In this document: piece after piece, positions 25,592-34,243 of the stretch
Layout: the number at the start of each line of letters is the position of its first letter
Numbering within the stretch: the first letter of the stretch is position 1
From: [Flexibacter] sp. ATCC 35103
GTDB taxonomy: Bacteria > Bacteroidota > Bacteroidia > Flavobacteriales > Flavobacteriaceae
Assembly (NCBI RefSeq): GCF_001975985.1
Contig: NZ_MTQF01000004.1
Coordinates: 1-64,000, forward strand
Direction of reading: 5' to 3'
Length of the DNA stretch: 64,000 nt
The notes under the pieces: model-generated
Databases searched by the model: none
Told to the model about the DNA's origin: nothing
What the model saw: the letters and a program-made list of their open reading frames with translations, nothing else
Program-made: the position numbers and the translations under genes

Positions 25592-26239
25592 TTATAATTT
25601 TCCCAATTTTGCCATTATAAAAAGTATCAAAATAGGGATTGCTAATAAAATCACCATTAAACTATGATCTACTATTAGTGAAGGTTCTTTTACCAAGGTA
25701 ATCAAATAACCGCCAATTGCGCCTCCAAAATGGGCTGTATGACCAATGTTATCATTTTTAGCCCTCATTCCGTAAATAGAATATAATAAATATAAAATTC
25801 CGAATAAATAGGCCGGCATTGGTATGACAAAAAAGATTCCCAACATCATATCGGGCTGTAGCAATATTGCAGAATATAAAATTCCTGTTACAGCTCCGGA
25901 AGCCCCAACTGCTCTGTAACTGTAATCATTTTTATGAAATAACATGGTAAGCAGGCTTCCAAAAATTAAGCTTCCAAAATAAATCAAAACAAAAGAAATC
26001 GTACCCAACCATTGAATTACTACCGGTGCAAAAAACCAAAGTGTTAACATATTAAAGATTAAATGCATCATATCTACATGCAAAAAACCGGATGAAAGCA
26101 TTCTGATTTGTTCTCCGGAACGAATACTTCCAACATGAAATTCGTATTTTCTAAAAAAAGCAAGATCATTAAAACCTTTGTAACTAATTAAGGCATTGGC
26201 TAATATAATCCCAACCAAAACGGTATTAACGGTATTCAT
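25592..26239 (-). CDS. Rhomboid-family intramembrane serine protease
   Basis: The protein has 215 residues with six predicted membrane segments. The catalytic dyad can be placed at Ser114 (GASGAVTG) and His170 (TAHFGGAIGGY), with the usual spacing, and the helix-2 motif HVDMMHLIFNML carries the conserved His and Asn. It cleaves membrane protein substrates within the bilayer; its substrates here are unknown. It is divergent from the acyltransferase gene. Confidence 0.92.
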   Translation of the reverse strand: MNTVNTVLVGIILANALISYKGFNDLAFFRKYEFHVGSIRSGEQIRMLSSGFLHVDMMHLIFNMLTLWFFAPVVIQWLGTISFVLIYFGSLIFGSLLTMLFHKNDYSYRAVGASGAVTGILYSAILLQPDMMLGIFFVIPMPAYLFGILYLLYSIYGMRAKNDNIGHTAHFGGAIGGYLITLVKEPSLIVDHSLMVILLAIPILILFIMAKLGKL

Positions 26240-26329
26240 AAATAATATTTAATGTGAATTGTAAATATAGTCATTCTTAAACATATGTTAGCGTAGAACC
26301 AAAATATCACTGGTTATTCATTTTTGCTT

Positions 26330-26337
26330 TATATTTG
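26330..26337 (+). promoter_or_regulatory. -7 element of the acyltransferase gene
   Basis: TATATTTG is an exact TAnnTTTG match whose end lies 15 bases before the ATG. No good -33 box is seen at the usual distance. Confidence 0.4.
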
Positions 26338-26351
26338 TAAAAAAAAATTAC

Positions 26352-27224
26352 ATGCAATTTCTTGTTTATATATTAGCCTATCCTTTACTTTGGCTTATCT
26401 CTATACTCCCATTTCGATTATTTTATTGGTTATCAGATTGTGTATACTTTCTGGTATATCATGTTATTGGATATCGTTTAAAAGTAGTTCGCGAAAATCT
26501 CGCACTTACTTTACCACACCTGACGAAAGAAGAACGAAAAGAAATTGAAAAAAAATTCTACCAGCATATGTGTGATATGTTTTTAGAAATGATAAAAACA
26601 ATGAGCATTTCTCCTGAAGAAATGCAGAAACGATTTACTGTTACCAATATTGAAGTACTTCGCGAATATGAAAAAAAAGGAAAAAGCGTTGTTCTGGTAG
26701 CATCACATTATGCGAGTTGGGAATGGCTTTTGACCATTAACAAACGTATTGCTTTTAGAGGAATTGGGGTTTACAAGAAAATAGCAAATCCATATTTTGA
26801 TAAATTAATTAGAAAAATACGTTCAAAATATGATGCTGAATTAGTTGAAACCAGAAAAACAATTCCGTTGATGGCACAAAACCAACGTGATGGTATTTTA
26901 AGCCTTTACGGATTAGCAAGTGATCAATCGCCTAAACTGGACCGAATTTTTCATTCGATGAAATTCATGGGAATCGAAGTTCCTGTACATACTGGAGCCG
27001 AAATGCTGGCAAAAAAATATGATTTAAGCGTTATTTTTGTTAAGGTTAAAAAAGTAGCACGCGGTTATTATGAAGCTACAATTGTACCCATTGCCGAAGA
27101 TCCTAAAGAGTATGACAACTTTGAAATTACTGAAAAATATTTGAGAGAAGTAGAAAAACAAATTTACGAAGCTCCTGAATTTTATTTATGGACCCACAAA
27201 AGATGGAAACACAGAATAGAATAG
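26352..27224 (+). CDS. Lysophospholipid/lipid A acyltransferase family protein
   Basis: The protein has 290 residues. An N-terminal membrane segment (about 3-25) is followed by the LpxL/HtrB-type acyltransferase domain, with the catalytic HX4E motif in SHYASWEW (about residue 118) and the later block SDQSP. Members transfer acyl chains from acyl carrier protein to lipid A or ornithine lipids at the inner membrane. Which acceptor is used cannot be told from the sequence. Confidence 0.88.
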   Translation: MQFLVYILAYPLLWLISILPFRLFYWLSDCVYFLVYHVIGYRLKVVRENLALTLPHLTKEERKEIEKKFYQHMCDMFLEMIKTMSISPEEMQKRFTVTNIEVLREYEKKGKSVVLVASHYASWEWLLTINKRIAFRGIGVYKKIANPYFDKLIRKIRSKYDAELVETRKTIPLMAQNQRDGILSLYGLASDQSPKLDRIFHSMKFMGIEVPVHTGAEMLAKKYDLSVIFVKVKKVARGYYEATIVPIAEDPKEYDNFEITEKYLREVEKQIYEAPEFYLWTHKRWKHRIE

Positions 27225-27240
27225 ATTTGTGTAAAAACTA

Positions 27241-27283
27241 AAAAAACACCTCTTTCAAAATTCATGAAAGAGGTGTTTTTTTT
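27241..27283. terminator. Bidirectional intrinsic terminator
   Basis: AACACCTCTTTCA pairs with TGAAAGAGGTGTT around a 7-nt loop, with A and T runs outside. It sits between the convergent acyltransferase and glmM genes. Confidence 0.85.
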
Positions 27284-27301
27284 TAAAATAAGTTGCTAAA
27301 A

Positions 27302-28690
27302 TTAAATTCCGGCAACTGCTTTTATTTCATCTATAATTCGAAGAGCCAGAGTATCTGCCTTTTCCTGAGACGGAGCTTCAGTATAAATTCTGATGATTGG
27401 TTCTGTATTTGATTTTCTTAAATGTACCCATTCTGTAGCAAAATCAATTTTTACACCGTCAATTGTTGTGATATCTTCGTTTTTATATTTTTCTGTCATC
27501 GCAACTAAAATCGCATCAACATCAATTTGTGGTGTTAATTCGATTTTATTTTTGCTCATATAATATTCAGGATACGAAGCTCTCAATGCCGAAACTGATA
27601 TTTTTTTGTTTGCTAAATGTGTCAGGAACAAAGCCACTCCTACTAAACTGTCTCTTCCATAATGAGATTCCGGATAAATGATTCCACCGTTACCTTCACC
27701 ACCAATAATAGCATTATTTTTCTTCATTAACTCCACTACATTTACTTCACCAACTGCACTGGCTTCGTACTTTCCGCCATGAGCAACAGTTACGTCACGT
27801 AATGCACGTGATGATGACATGTTCGAAACTGTGTTTCCGGGAGTTTTACTTAAAACATAATCAGCACAAGCTACTAATGTATATTCTTCTCCAAACATTT
27901 CTCCGTCTTCGCATATAAAAGCCAGACGATCTACGTCTGGATCTACTACAACTCCCAAATCAGCTTTTTCTTTTACTACCAATTCAGAAATATCCGTTAA
28001 ATGCTCCTTTAAAGGTTCCGGATTGTGTGGGAAATGTCCGTTTGGTTCACAGTACAATTTTACTACTTCAACACCCATTAATTCTAATAGTCTCGGAATA
28101 ATAATTCCGCCAGATGAATTTACGCCATCAACAACTACTTTAAATTTTGCTGCTTTTACAGCTTCAACATCTACTAAAGGCAAATTTAAAACCTCGTCGA
28201 TATGAATATCCATATAAGCATCATTTATAGTGATTTCGCCTAAGCTATCTACATCCGAGAAATCGAAAGCCTCAGCTTCAGCAATTTCAAGAATTTTAGC
28301 TCCTTCTGCCCCACTTAAAAACTCTCCTTTTTCATTTAGCAATTTCAGGGCATTCCATTGTTTTGGATTATGAGAAGCCGTCAGAATAATTCCACCGTCA
28401 GCTTTTTCCAGCGGAACCGCCACTTCAACCGTTGGCGTTGTCGAAAGTCCAAGATCAATTACATTAATTCCTAAACCTACTAAAGTATTTACAACAAGGT
28501 TATGAATCATTGGTCCTGAAATTCTGGCATCACGACCAATTACAACCGTTAATTTTTCTTTTGAAGTATTGTTTTTCAGAAAAGTACCATATGCCGATGC
28601 AAATTTTACAGCATCAACAGGAGTCAGGTTATCTCCTACCTTTCCGCCAATTGTTCCTCGTATTCCTGATATCGATTTTATTAAAGTCAT
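27302..28690 (-). CDS. glmM: Phosphoglucosamine mutase
   Basis: The protein has 462 residues. It belongs to the alpha-D-phosphohexomutase family. The phosphoserine loop TASHNP places the catalytic serine at about 106; the metal loop DPDVDRLAF is at about 246-254, the sugar-binding GGEGNGG at about 325 and the phosphate-binding RKSNTEPIIRIYTEA near the C-terminus. It converts glucosamine-6-phosphate to glucosamine-1-phosphate for UDP-GlcNAc, peptidoglycan and lipid A synthesis. Other phosphohexomutases are possible, but Flavobacteriia proteins of this form are generally annotated as GlmM. Confidence 0.88.
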   Translation of the reverse strand: MTLIKSISGIRGTIGGKVGDNLTPVDAVKFASAYGTFLKNNTSKEKLTVVIGRDARISGPMIHNLVVNTLVGLGINVIDLGLSTTPTVEVAVPLEKADGGIILTASHNPKQWNALKLLNEKGEFLSGAEGAKILEIAEAEAFDFSDVDSLGEITINDAYMDIHIDEVLNLPLVDVEAVKAAKFKVVVDGVNSSGGIIIPRLLELMGVEVVKLYCEPNGHFPHNPEPLKEHLTDISELVVKEKADLGVVVDPDVDRLAFICEDGEMFGEEYTLVACADYVLSKTPGNTVSNMSSSRALRDVTVAHGGKYEASAVGEVNVVELMKKNNAIIGGEGNGGIIYPESHYGRDSLVGVALFLTHLANKKISVSALRASYPEYYMSKNKIELTPQIDVDAILVAMTEKYKNEDITTIDGVKIDFATEWVHLRKSNTEPIIRIYTEAPSQEKADTLALRIIDEIKAVAGI

Positions 28691-28727
28691 TTTTTTGAGT
28701 TATAGTTACCAGTTACAAATATAAAAA

Positions 28728-28830
28728 AGTTGCCGAGTTACTAAGGGACTAAGTTGCTAAGATTTTTTAAAAAAGTCATTAAAAGGCTATCCCGAAGCTT
28801 CGGGACTAAGTTTCTGAGATTTTAAATAGA
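28728..28830. repeat. Period-8 short repeat with embedded CCCGAAGCTTCGGG palindrome
   Basis: Units like GTTACTAA, GGGACTAA and GTTGCTAA follow each other at 8-base steps from about 28735. The run is then interrupted by the palindrome TCCCGAAGCTTCGGGA (centre about 28797), after which GGACTAAGTTTCTGA resumes the pattern. It fills the space between glmM and acpH and codes for nothing visible. Confidence 0.5.
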
Positions 28831-28948
28831 CTAAAATGTTAAGTTTATATTGTAAAGTCTTATTATAAAACCGATCTGAAAAAGTTTTCATACTTTTACT
28901 AAAACCTCAGGGTTTTGCCAATCCAGAACCTTAGAAACTTAAAAAAGA

Positions 28949-29533
28949 ATGAATTTCCTAGCCCACATCTATTTGTCCGGAGACAACGATCTAATCAAAA
29001 TTGGTAATTTTATGGCCGATGGAATTCGCGGGAAACAGTTTGAACATTTTCCTGAAGAAGTACAAAAAGGCATAATTTTGCATCGTTCGATAGATACTTA
29101 TACAGATTCGCATGATGTTTTTAGACAAAGTACCAAACGATTGCATGAAAAATACCATCATTATGCCGGGGTAATTGTAGATATTGTTTATGACCACTTT
29201 TTAGCCAAGAACTGGACAAAATATTCTGATGAAAAACTGGAAGATTTTATAAACAGATTTTATAAATCATTACACGAAAATTATGATATCCTGACAGAAA
29301 AAACACAAAACCTAATGCCTTATATGATCGAAAGAAACTGGCTTTTGAGTTATCAGACTGTCGAAGGAATTCATCAGATTTTAACTCAAATGGACCGAAG
29401 ATCGAAAAACATTTCAAAAATGCAGTTTGCCAGTGAAGAGCTTGTAGAATTTTACTCGGAATTTGAACAGGAATTCACACTTTTTTTTGAAGATATTAAG
29501 GAACATGCTAAACAAAAATTACTCACTTTATAA
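28949..29533 (+). CDS. acpH: Acyl carrier protein phosphodiesterase
   Basis: The protein has 194 residues, as usual for the ACP phosphodiesterase (DUF479/AcpH) family. The start MNFLAHIYLSG, the metal-binding-type motifs GNFMADGIRG (about 20-29) and LHRSIDTYTD (about 45-54) and the block VDIVYDHFLAKNW (about 72-84) are all present. It removes the phosphopantetheine arm from holo-ACP. It is cytoplasmic. The ggt gene follows 40 bases later on the same strand, but no functional link is evident. Confidence 0.9.
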   Translation: MNFLAHIYLSGDNDLIKIGNFMADGIRGKQFEHFPEEVQKGIILHRSIDTYTDSHDVFRQSTKRLHEKYHHYAGVIVDIVYDHFLAKNWTKYSDEKLEDFINRFYKSLHENYDILTEKTQNLMPYMIERNWLLSYQTVEGIHQILTQMDRRSKNISKMQFASEELVEFYSEFEQEFTLFFEDIKEHAKQKLLTL

Positions 29534-29573
29534 AATCCCTGAGATTCTATAAAATTAAATTACGATTACCTAC

Positions 29574-31256
29574 ATGAAAAAAATAGCACTATTACTCAGC
29601 TTTATTTCTATTTATAGTTTCGCACAACAAACTGCAAAACCAACCGGATTAGTGACAACAAAAGCTATGGTTGTTTCTGCCCGTCAGGAAGCTTCGAAAG
29701 TAGGTGCAGAAATCATACAAAAAGGCGGAAATGCTTTTGATGCTATGATTGCCACAGAACTTGCCCTTGCAGTTGCTTATCCTTATGCAGGAAATATTGG
29801 CGGCGGCGGATTTATGGTATATCGAAAAGCAAATGGTGAAGTTGGTTCTTTAGATTATCGCGAAAAAGCACCATTGAAAGCAACAAAAGACATGTTTCTT
29901 GATAAAGACGGAAATGTTATTAAAGGTAAAAGTACTGAAACAGCCTTAGCAATTGGCGTTCCCGGAACTATTGCCGGAGTTTTTGCTGTACACAAAAAAC
30001 TAGGTTCATTGCCAATGTCTGAAATTTTAAAACCCGTTATAGCTTTAGCAGAAAGAGGTGTAATTGTAACCAAAAAACAAGAAAAAAGACTTCAGGATTA
30101 TCATGATGTTATTGTGAAAATAAACGGGCCAAACACACTTTTAGCAGGTAGTTTTAAAGAAAATGATACCATAAAATATCCTGCTCTTGCCAATACATTA
30201 AAAAGAATTGCAAAAAATGGAAGAAATGAATTTTATAAAGGAAAAACCGGTAAAATATTAGTTGATTATATTCAGAAAAAAGGGGGAATTATTACTCTTA
30301 AAGATTTAGAGAAATATGAAGCAAAATGGCGTAGACCATTGCAGTTTAATTATAAGGATCTAAAAATCACTTCGATGTCACCTCCCAGCAGCGGCGGAAT
30401 TTGTCTGGCACAAATCATGAAAATGATTGCTCCTTATGATTTAGCCAAAATGGGACATAATACTGAGGAATCTATTCAGGTAATTGTAGAAGCTGAGAGG
30501 AGAGCTTATGCTGATAGAAGTCAGTTTTTGGGAGATCCGGATTTCGTGAAAATCCCAATTAACGGATTATTATCTGATTCTTATTTAAAAGGCAGAATGT
30601 CAAGTTTTGATGTAAACAAAGCCAGTTTATCATCAGAAATAAAAGAAGGAAAAGTCAATTTTAACGAAAGCACAGAAACTACTCATTATTCTATTGTAGA
30701 CGCACAAGGAAATGCCGTTGCCGCCACAACAACTCTTAATGACGGTTACGGATCAAAATATTATTGTGATGAATTAGGTTTCTTTTTGAATAACGAAATG
30801 GATGACTTTAGTGCTAAACCAGGATCTCCAAATATGTTTGGTCTGGTAGGAAATGAAGCCAATAGCATTGCGCCGCAAAAGAGAATGCTAAGTTCTATGA
30901 CACCAACAATTGTCGAGAAAAACGGAAAATTATTTATGGTTGTAGGTTCTCCGGGCGGCTCAACCATTATTACAACGGTATTACAAGCTATATTAAATGT
31001 TTATGAATACAAATTAAGCATGCAGGAAGCTGTAAATGCACCGCGTTTTCACCACCAATGGTTACCGGATTTAATTAATTTTGAACCAAATGCTTTCGAT
31101 ACAAACACTATAAATAAGCTAAAAGCAAAAGGATATCTGATCAATGAAAAAAATACTCCGGTGATTGGTAAACTGGATTGTATATTGGTTTTGCCTGATA
31201 ATACTCTGGAAGGAGGAGCTGATTTTCGCGGTGATGATACGGCAGTTGGTTTCTAA
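29574..31256 (+). CDS. ggt: Gamma-glutamyltransferase
   Basis: The protein has 560 residues with a signal peptide (about 1-18, SFISIYSFAQ). The large subunit contains NIGGGGFMVYR and the small subunit begins at the autocatalytic cleavage site TTHYSIVD, which places the nucleophile at Thr369. GSPGGSTIITTV forms the substrate pocket. The precursor is exported, cleaves itself and degrades glutathione or transfers its gamma-glutamyl group in the periplasm. The length is normal. Confidence 0.94.
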   Translation: MKKIALLLSFISIYSFAQQTAKPTGLVTTKAMVVSARQEASKVGAEIIQKGGNAFDAMIATELALAVAYPYAGNIGGGGFMVYRKANGEVGSLDYREKAPLKATKDMFLDKDGNVIKGKSTETALAIGVPGTIAGVFAVHKKLGSLPMSEILKPVIALAERGVIVTKKQEKRLQDYHDVIVKINGPNTLLAGSFKENDTIKYPALANTLKRIAKNGRNEFYKGKTGKILVDYIQKKGGIITLKDLEKYEAKWRRPLQFNYKDLKITSMSPPSSGGICLAQIMKMIAPYDLAKMGHNTEESIQVIVEAERRAYADRSQFLGDPDFVKIPINGLLSDSYLKGRMSSFDVNKASLSSEIKEGKVNFNESTETTHYSIVDAQGNAVAATTTLNDGYGSKYYCDELGFFLNNEMDDFSAKPGSPNMFGLVGNEANSIAPQKRMLSSMTPTIVEKNGKLFMVVGSPGGSTIITTVLQAILNVYEYKLSMQEAVNAPRFHHQWLPDLINFEPNAFDTNTINKLKAKGYLINEKNTPVIGKLDCILVLPDNTLEGGADFRGDDTAVGF

Positions 31257-31341
31257 AATTTAAAAGATTTATAACGAAAGATTATAAAAAATCGAATGTT
31301 TAGAGCTAAATTTGTAATATCCCTAACTTTTTAAAAAGATA

Positions 31342-33126
31342 ATGTTAAGAAAACTTTTTCGAAGACTTGAAAGTATTATTGCTTTGGCTCAATCTATATT
31401 GACGCCTAAGCAATTTATTTTTTTATCAAGCGTTCTCGTTGGTATTTCCTGTGCACTTGCTGTAATTGTTTTAAAAACGTTTGCACATAGTGTTTTCTCA
31501 TTTGCTACTTACATCAACGGAATTTTGAAATTGAGTTTCATAAACAGTATTTTGCCTATAATTGGTATTTTACTAACTGTTTTTGTCATTAAAAAAGTAC
31601 TGAACGGAACAATTCAAAAAGGGACATCCCAAATTCTATATGCCGTTGCAAAAAAAGCAAGTATAATTCCGAAAAAGCAAATGTATGCTCAAATCGTTAC
31701 CAGTTCGTTAACGGTTGGTTTAGGAGGTTCTGCGGGTTTAGAAAGTCCAATTGTAATTACAGGAGCTGCTTTTGGATCTAATTATGCTCAAAATTATAAA
31801 TTAGCCTACAAAGACAGAACTTTACTTATTGGTTGTGGTGTTGCTGCAGGAATATCTGCCGCTTTTAATGCCCCAATTGCCGGAGTTCTTTTTGCTATTG
31901 AAGTTTTATTGGTAGATGTCAGCATTTCTGCGTTTACTCCTATTATGATTTCTGCTGCTACCGGAGCTTTAGTTTCTGCTATTTTACTAGATGAAACTAT
32001 TTTATTGTCTTTCAAAAAACAAGAAGCTTTTAATTATCATAATATTCCGTTTTATATTCTATTAGGGATATTAACCGGATTTATTGCCGTTTACTACGCC
32101 CGAAATTTTCAAAGGGTCGAGCATTATTTTTCTACACTAAAAGTTGGCCCTTATAAAAAGGCATTGATTGGTTCTTCGTTATTGGCATTACTTATTTTTA
32201 TATTTCCAACACTTTTTGGAGAGGGATACGAAAGTATTAAGACACTCTCTGAAAGTGATCCCGGAAAACTGTTAGACAATACGTTATTTGCCGATTTCAG
32301 AAATAACCAATGGGTTTTACTGCTCTTTGTGGGATGCACAATGATGGTAAAAGTATTCGCTTCCGGACTAACACTTGGTAGTGGTGGAAATGGAGGTAAT
32401 TTTGCCCCATCCTTGTTTTTAGGGTCTTATCTGGGTTATTTTTTCTCAAAATTTATAAGCCTTATTGGTTTATCAAAACTACCAATCAGCAATTTTACCA
32501 TGGTTGGAATGGCAGGTATTTTGAGCGGATTATTCCATGCACCTCTAACTGCAATTTTCTTAATTGCTGAGATTACTGGTGGTTATAGCCTCATGATTCC
32601 GCTTATGATAGTTTCCTCAATAAGCTTTGCAATCTCTAAACGTTTTGAAAAATATTCTCTTGATGTAAAAGGTCTGGCTAAAAAAGGTCACGCTTTTACA
32701 AGCAATAAAGATTCTAATATTTTATCTACTTTAGATATTGATACCATTATACAATGTGATTATTTAACTGTACATCCAGATGAAAACCTAAGTAAATTAG
32801 TTGATCTGATTTCGCACTCAAACCAAGTGGTTTTTGCTGTTGTAAACAACGAAAAAGAACTTGTAGGAGTGGTTCACTTTAATGATATCAGAGAAATAAT
32901 CTTTAATAATTATCGTGTAAAATATACTTTGATTAAAGATGTTATGAAAACGCCTGCCGCAACAATTTCATCTGATGACAGCATGGAAATTGTAATGAGC
33001 AAATTCGAAAAATCGAAATCAGCATTTCTTCCGGTTATAAGAAATGACAAATATTTTGGATTTATCTCAAAATCTATAGCACTTGAAGCCTACAGAACAA
33101 AACTGCGCTCCATGACAATTGAGTAA
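31342..33126 (+). CDS. ClC-family chloride channel/transporter with CBS domains
   Basis: The protein has 594 residues. About ten hydrophobic helices (40-430) carry the ClC motifs: GGSAGLESPIV (about 132-142; the Glu is the gating glutamate), and GSGGNGGNFAPSLFLG (about 347-362) for the later GxFxP loop. Two C-terminal CBS domains follow (about 470-590; LTVHPDENLSKLVDLIS, TISSDDSMEIVMSKFE). It conducts or exchanges chloride across the inner membrane; channel versus antiporter cannot be judged. A -7 box, TAAATTTG (31307-31314), lies 27 bases before the start. Confidence 0.92.
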   Translation: MLRKLFRRLESIIALAQSILTPKQFIFLSSVLVGISCALAVIVLKTFAHSVFSFATYINGILKLSFINSILPIIGILLTVFVIKKVLNGTIQKGTSQILYAVAKKASIIPKKQMYAQIVTSSLTVGLGGSAGLESPIVITGAAFGSNYAQNYKLAYKDRTLLIGCGVAAGISAAFNAPIAGVLFAIEVLLVDVSISAFTPIMISAATGALVSAILLDETILLSFKKQEAFNYHNIPFYILLGILTGFIAVYYARNFQRVEHYFSTLKVGPYKKALIGSSLLALLIFIFPTLFGEGYESIKTLSESDPGKLLDNTLFADFRNNQWVLLLFVGCTMMVKVFASGLTLGSGGNGGNFAPSLFLGSYLGYFFSKFISLIGLSKLPISNFTMVGMAGILSGLFHAPLTAIFLIAEITGGYSLMIPLMIVSSISFAISKRFEKYSLDVKGLAKKGHAFTSNKDSNILSTLDIDTIIQCDYLTVHPDENLSKLVDLISHSNQVVFAVVNNEKELVGVVHFNDIREIIFNNYRVKYTLIKDVMKTPAATISSDDSMEIVMSKFEKSKSAFLPVIRNDKYFGFISKSIALEAYRTKLRSMTIE

Positions 33127-33128
33127 GA

Positions 33129-33170
33129 TTAATATCGGATAAGTTAAAAAATTAGAATATCCGATATTAA
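33129..33170. promoter_or_regulatory. 13-bp inverted repeat, probable operator of the Fic gene
   Basis: TTAATATCGGATA (33129-33141) and TATCCGATATTAA (33158-33170) are exact reverse complements with a 16-nt spacer. A -7 box TATCTTTG (33175-33182) follows directly, and the ATG of the Fic gene is at 33189. It could also fold as a terminator for the ClC gene, but it lacks a T-run. Confidence 0.6.
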
Positions 33171-33188
33171 GAAGTATCTTTGGGGATT

Positions 33189-34142
33189 ATGTGGAATATA
33201 GACCTAACATACAGAGAAGAATTTCAATCGACATTTGATCGACTGTACCAAAAACGCCTTGATTTGCAAAACAGCAGACCATTGCCCAATATTGCCTTGC
33301 ACAAAATCCGTGAAAGCCTATCTCTCGAATGGACCTACAATTCTAACAGTATTGAAGGAAACACCATGAGCCTGCGTGAAACCCAAATGGTCATTCAGGA
33401 AGGTATTACTATAAAAGGAAAATCCCTTCGGGAACACTTTGAAACCCACAATCACGATAAAGCAATTGATTATTTGTACTCAATCGTAGATGATAATTAT
33501 AATCTGCGAAGTATTGATATTCTCTCAATTCACGGATTAGTTTTACGTTCTATCGAAGATGATTTTGCAGGACGGTTAAGAAACGGAGGTGTTCGTATTT
33601 CAGGAGCTAATTTTATGCCTCCAAATGCCAATAAAGTTTCTGATTATCTGGATGAATTAATTGATTTTGTTAATACAAATCCGTTAGGATTAAATGATAT
33701 TGAACTGGCGACGATTTATCATCATAAATTAGTCTGGATTCATCCTTTTTTTGATGGTAATGGCCGTACAGTTCGTTTAAGCATGAATTTATTATTGATG
33801 CGTTGTGGTTTTCCGCCTGCCATTATACTTAAAAATGACAGAAAGAAATATTACGAAGCACTCAATCAGGCTAATAATGGCAATTATCAAAAATTAACCC
33901 TTTTGATGTGTCAGGCATTAGAGCGTACGCTGAATATCTATTTAAGTGCGATGCCGGGAAGTAGCTATGACTATCAACCGATAATAAACATAGTAAGCGA
34001 ACCTGAAACACCTTACGGTCAGGAATACGTGAGTTTATTAGCCAGAACCGGAAAAATAGACGCTTATAAAGAAGGTAGAAACTGGTATACAACCAAAGAA
34101 GCCATCGAAGAATATATAGCAACCAGAAAAAGAAAACGCTAG
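33189..34142 (+). CDS. Fic-family AMP-transferase with C-terminal excisionase-type HTH
   Basis: The protein has 317 residues from the ATG at 33189 (an in-frame TTG 9 bases upstream is less likely). The inhibitory helix motif SNSIEG (Ser52, Glu56) precedes the Fic core HPFFDGNGRTVR (His185), so this is a class II, self-inhibited enzyme that transfers AMP or a similar group to a target protein. After about residue 270 the sequence VSLLARTGKIDAYKEGRNWY matches the excisionase/MerR-like helix-turn-helix pattern. A 13-bp inverted repeat and -7 box lie just upstream, so autoregulation is plausible. The predicted transcript start coincides with the ATG, so the mRNA may be leaderless. Confidence 0.9.
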   Translation: MWNIDLTYREEFQSTFDRLYQKRLDLQNSRPLPNIALHKIRESLSLEWTYNSNSIEGNTMSLRETQMVIQEGITIKGKSLREHFETHNHDKAIDYLYSIVDDNYNLRSIDILSIHGLVLRSIEDDFAGRLRNGGVRISGANFMPPNANKVSDYLDELIDFVNTNPLGLNDIELATIYHHKLVWIHPFFDGNGRTVRLSMNLLLMRCGFPPAIILKNDRKKYYEALNQANNGNYQKLTLLMCQALERTLNIYLSAMPGSSYDYQPIINIVSEPETPYGQEYVSLLARTGKIDAYKEGRNWYTTKEAIEEYIATRKRKR

Positions 34143-34219
34143 TTTAGGCTAGCGTAATTTTGTTACTAATTGTAACATAAAGTTTTGCTATCGAGCACAA
34201 AAAGAACAAATCAAAGTGG

Positions 34220-34227
34220 TAACTTTG
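34220..34227 (+). promoter_or_regulatory. -7 element of uvrA
   Basis: TAACTTTG matches TAnnTTTG and lies 16 bases before the preferred uvrA ATG. A short imperfect hairpin, GTTACTAATTGTAAC, is found at about 34160-34175. Confidence 0.4.
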
Positions 34228-34243
34228 CGTTTTGCTCAAAATT

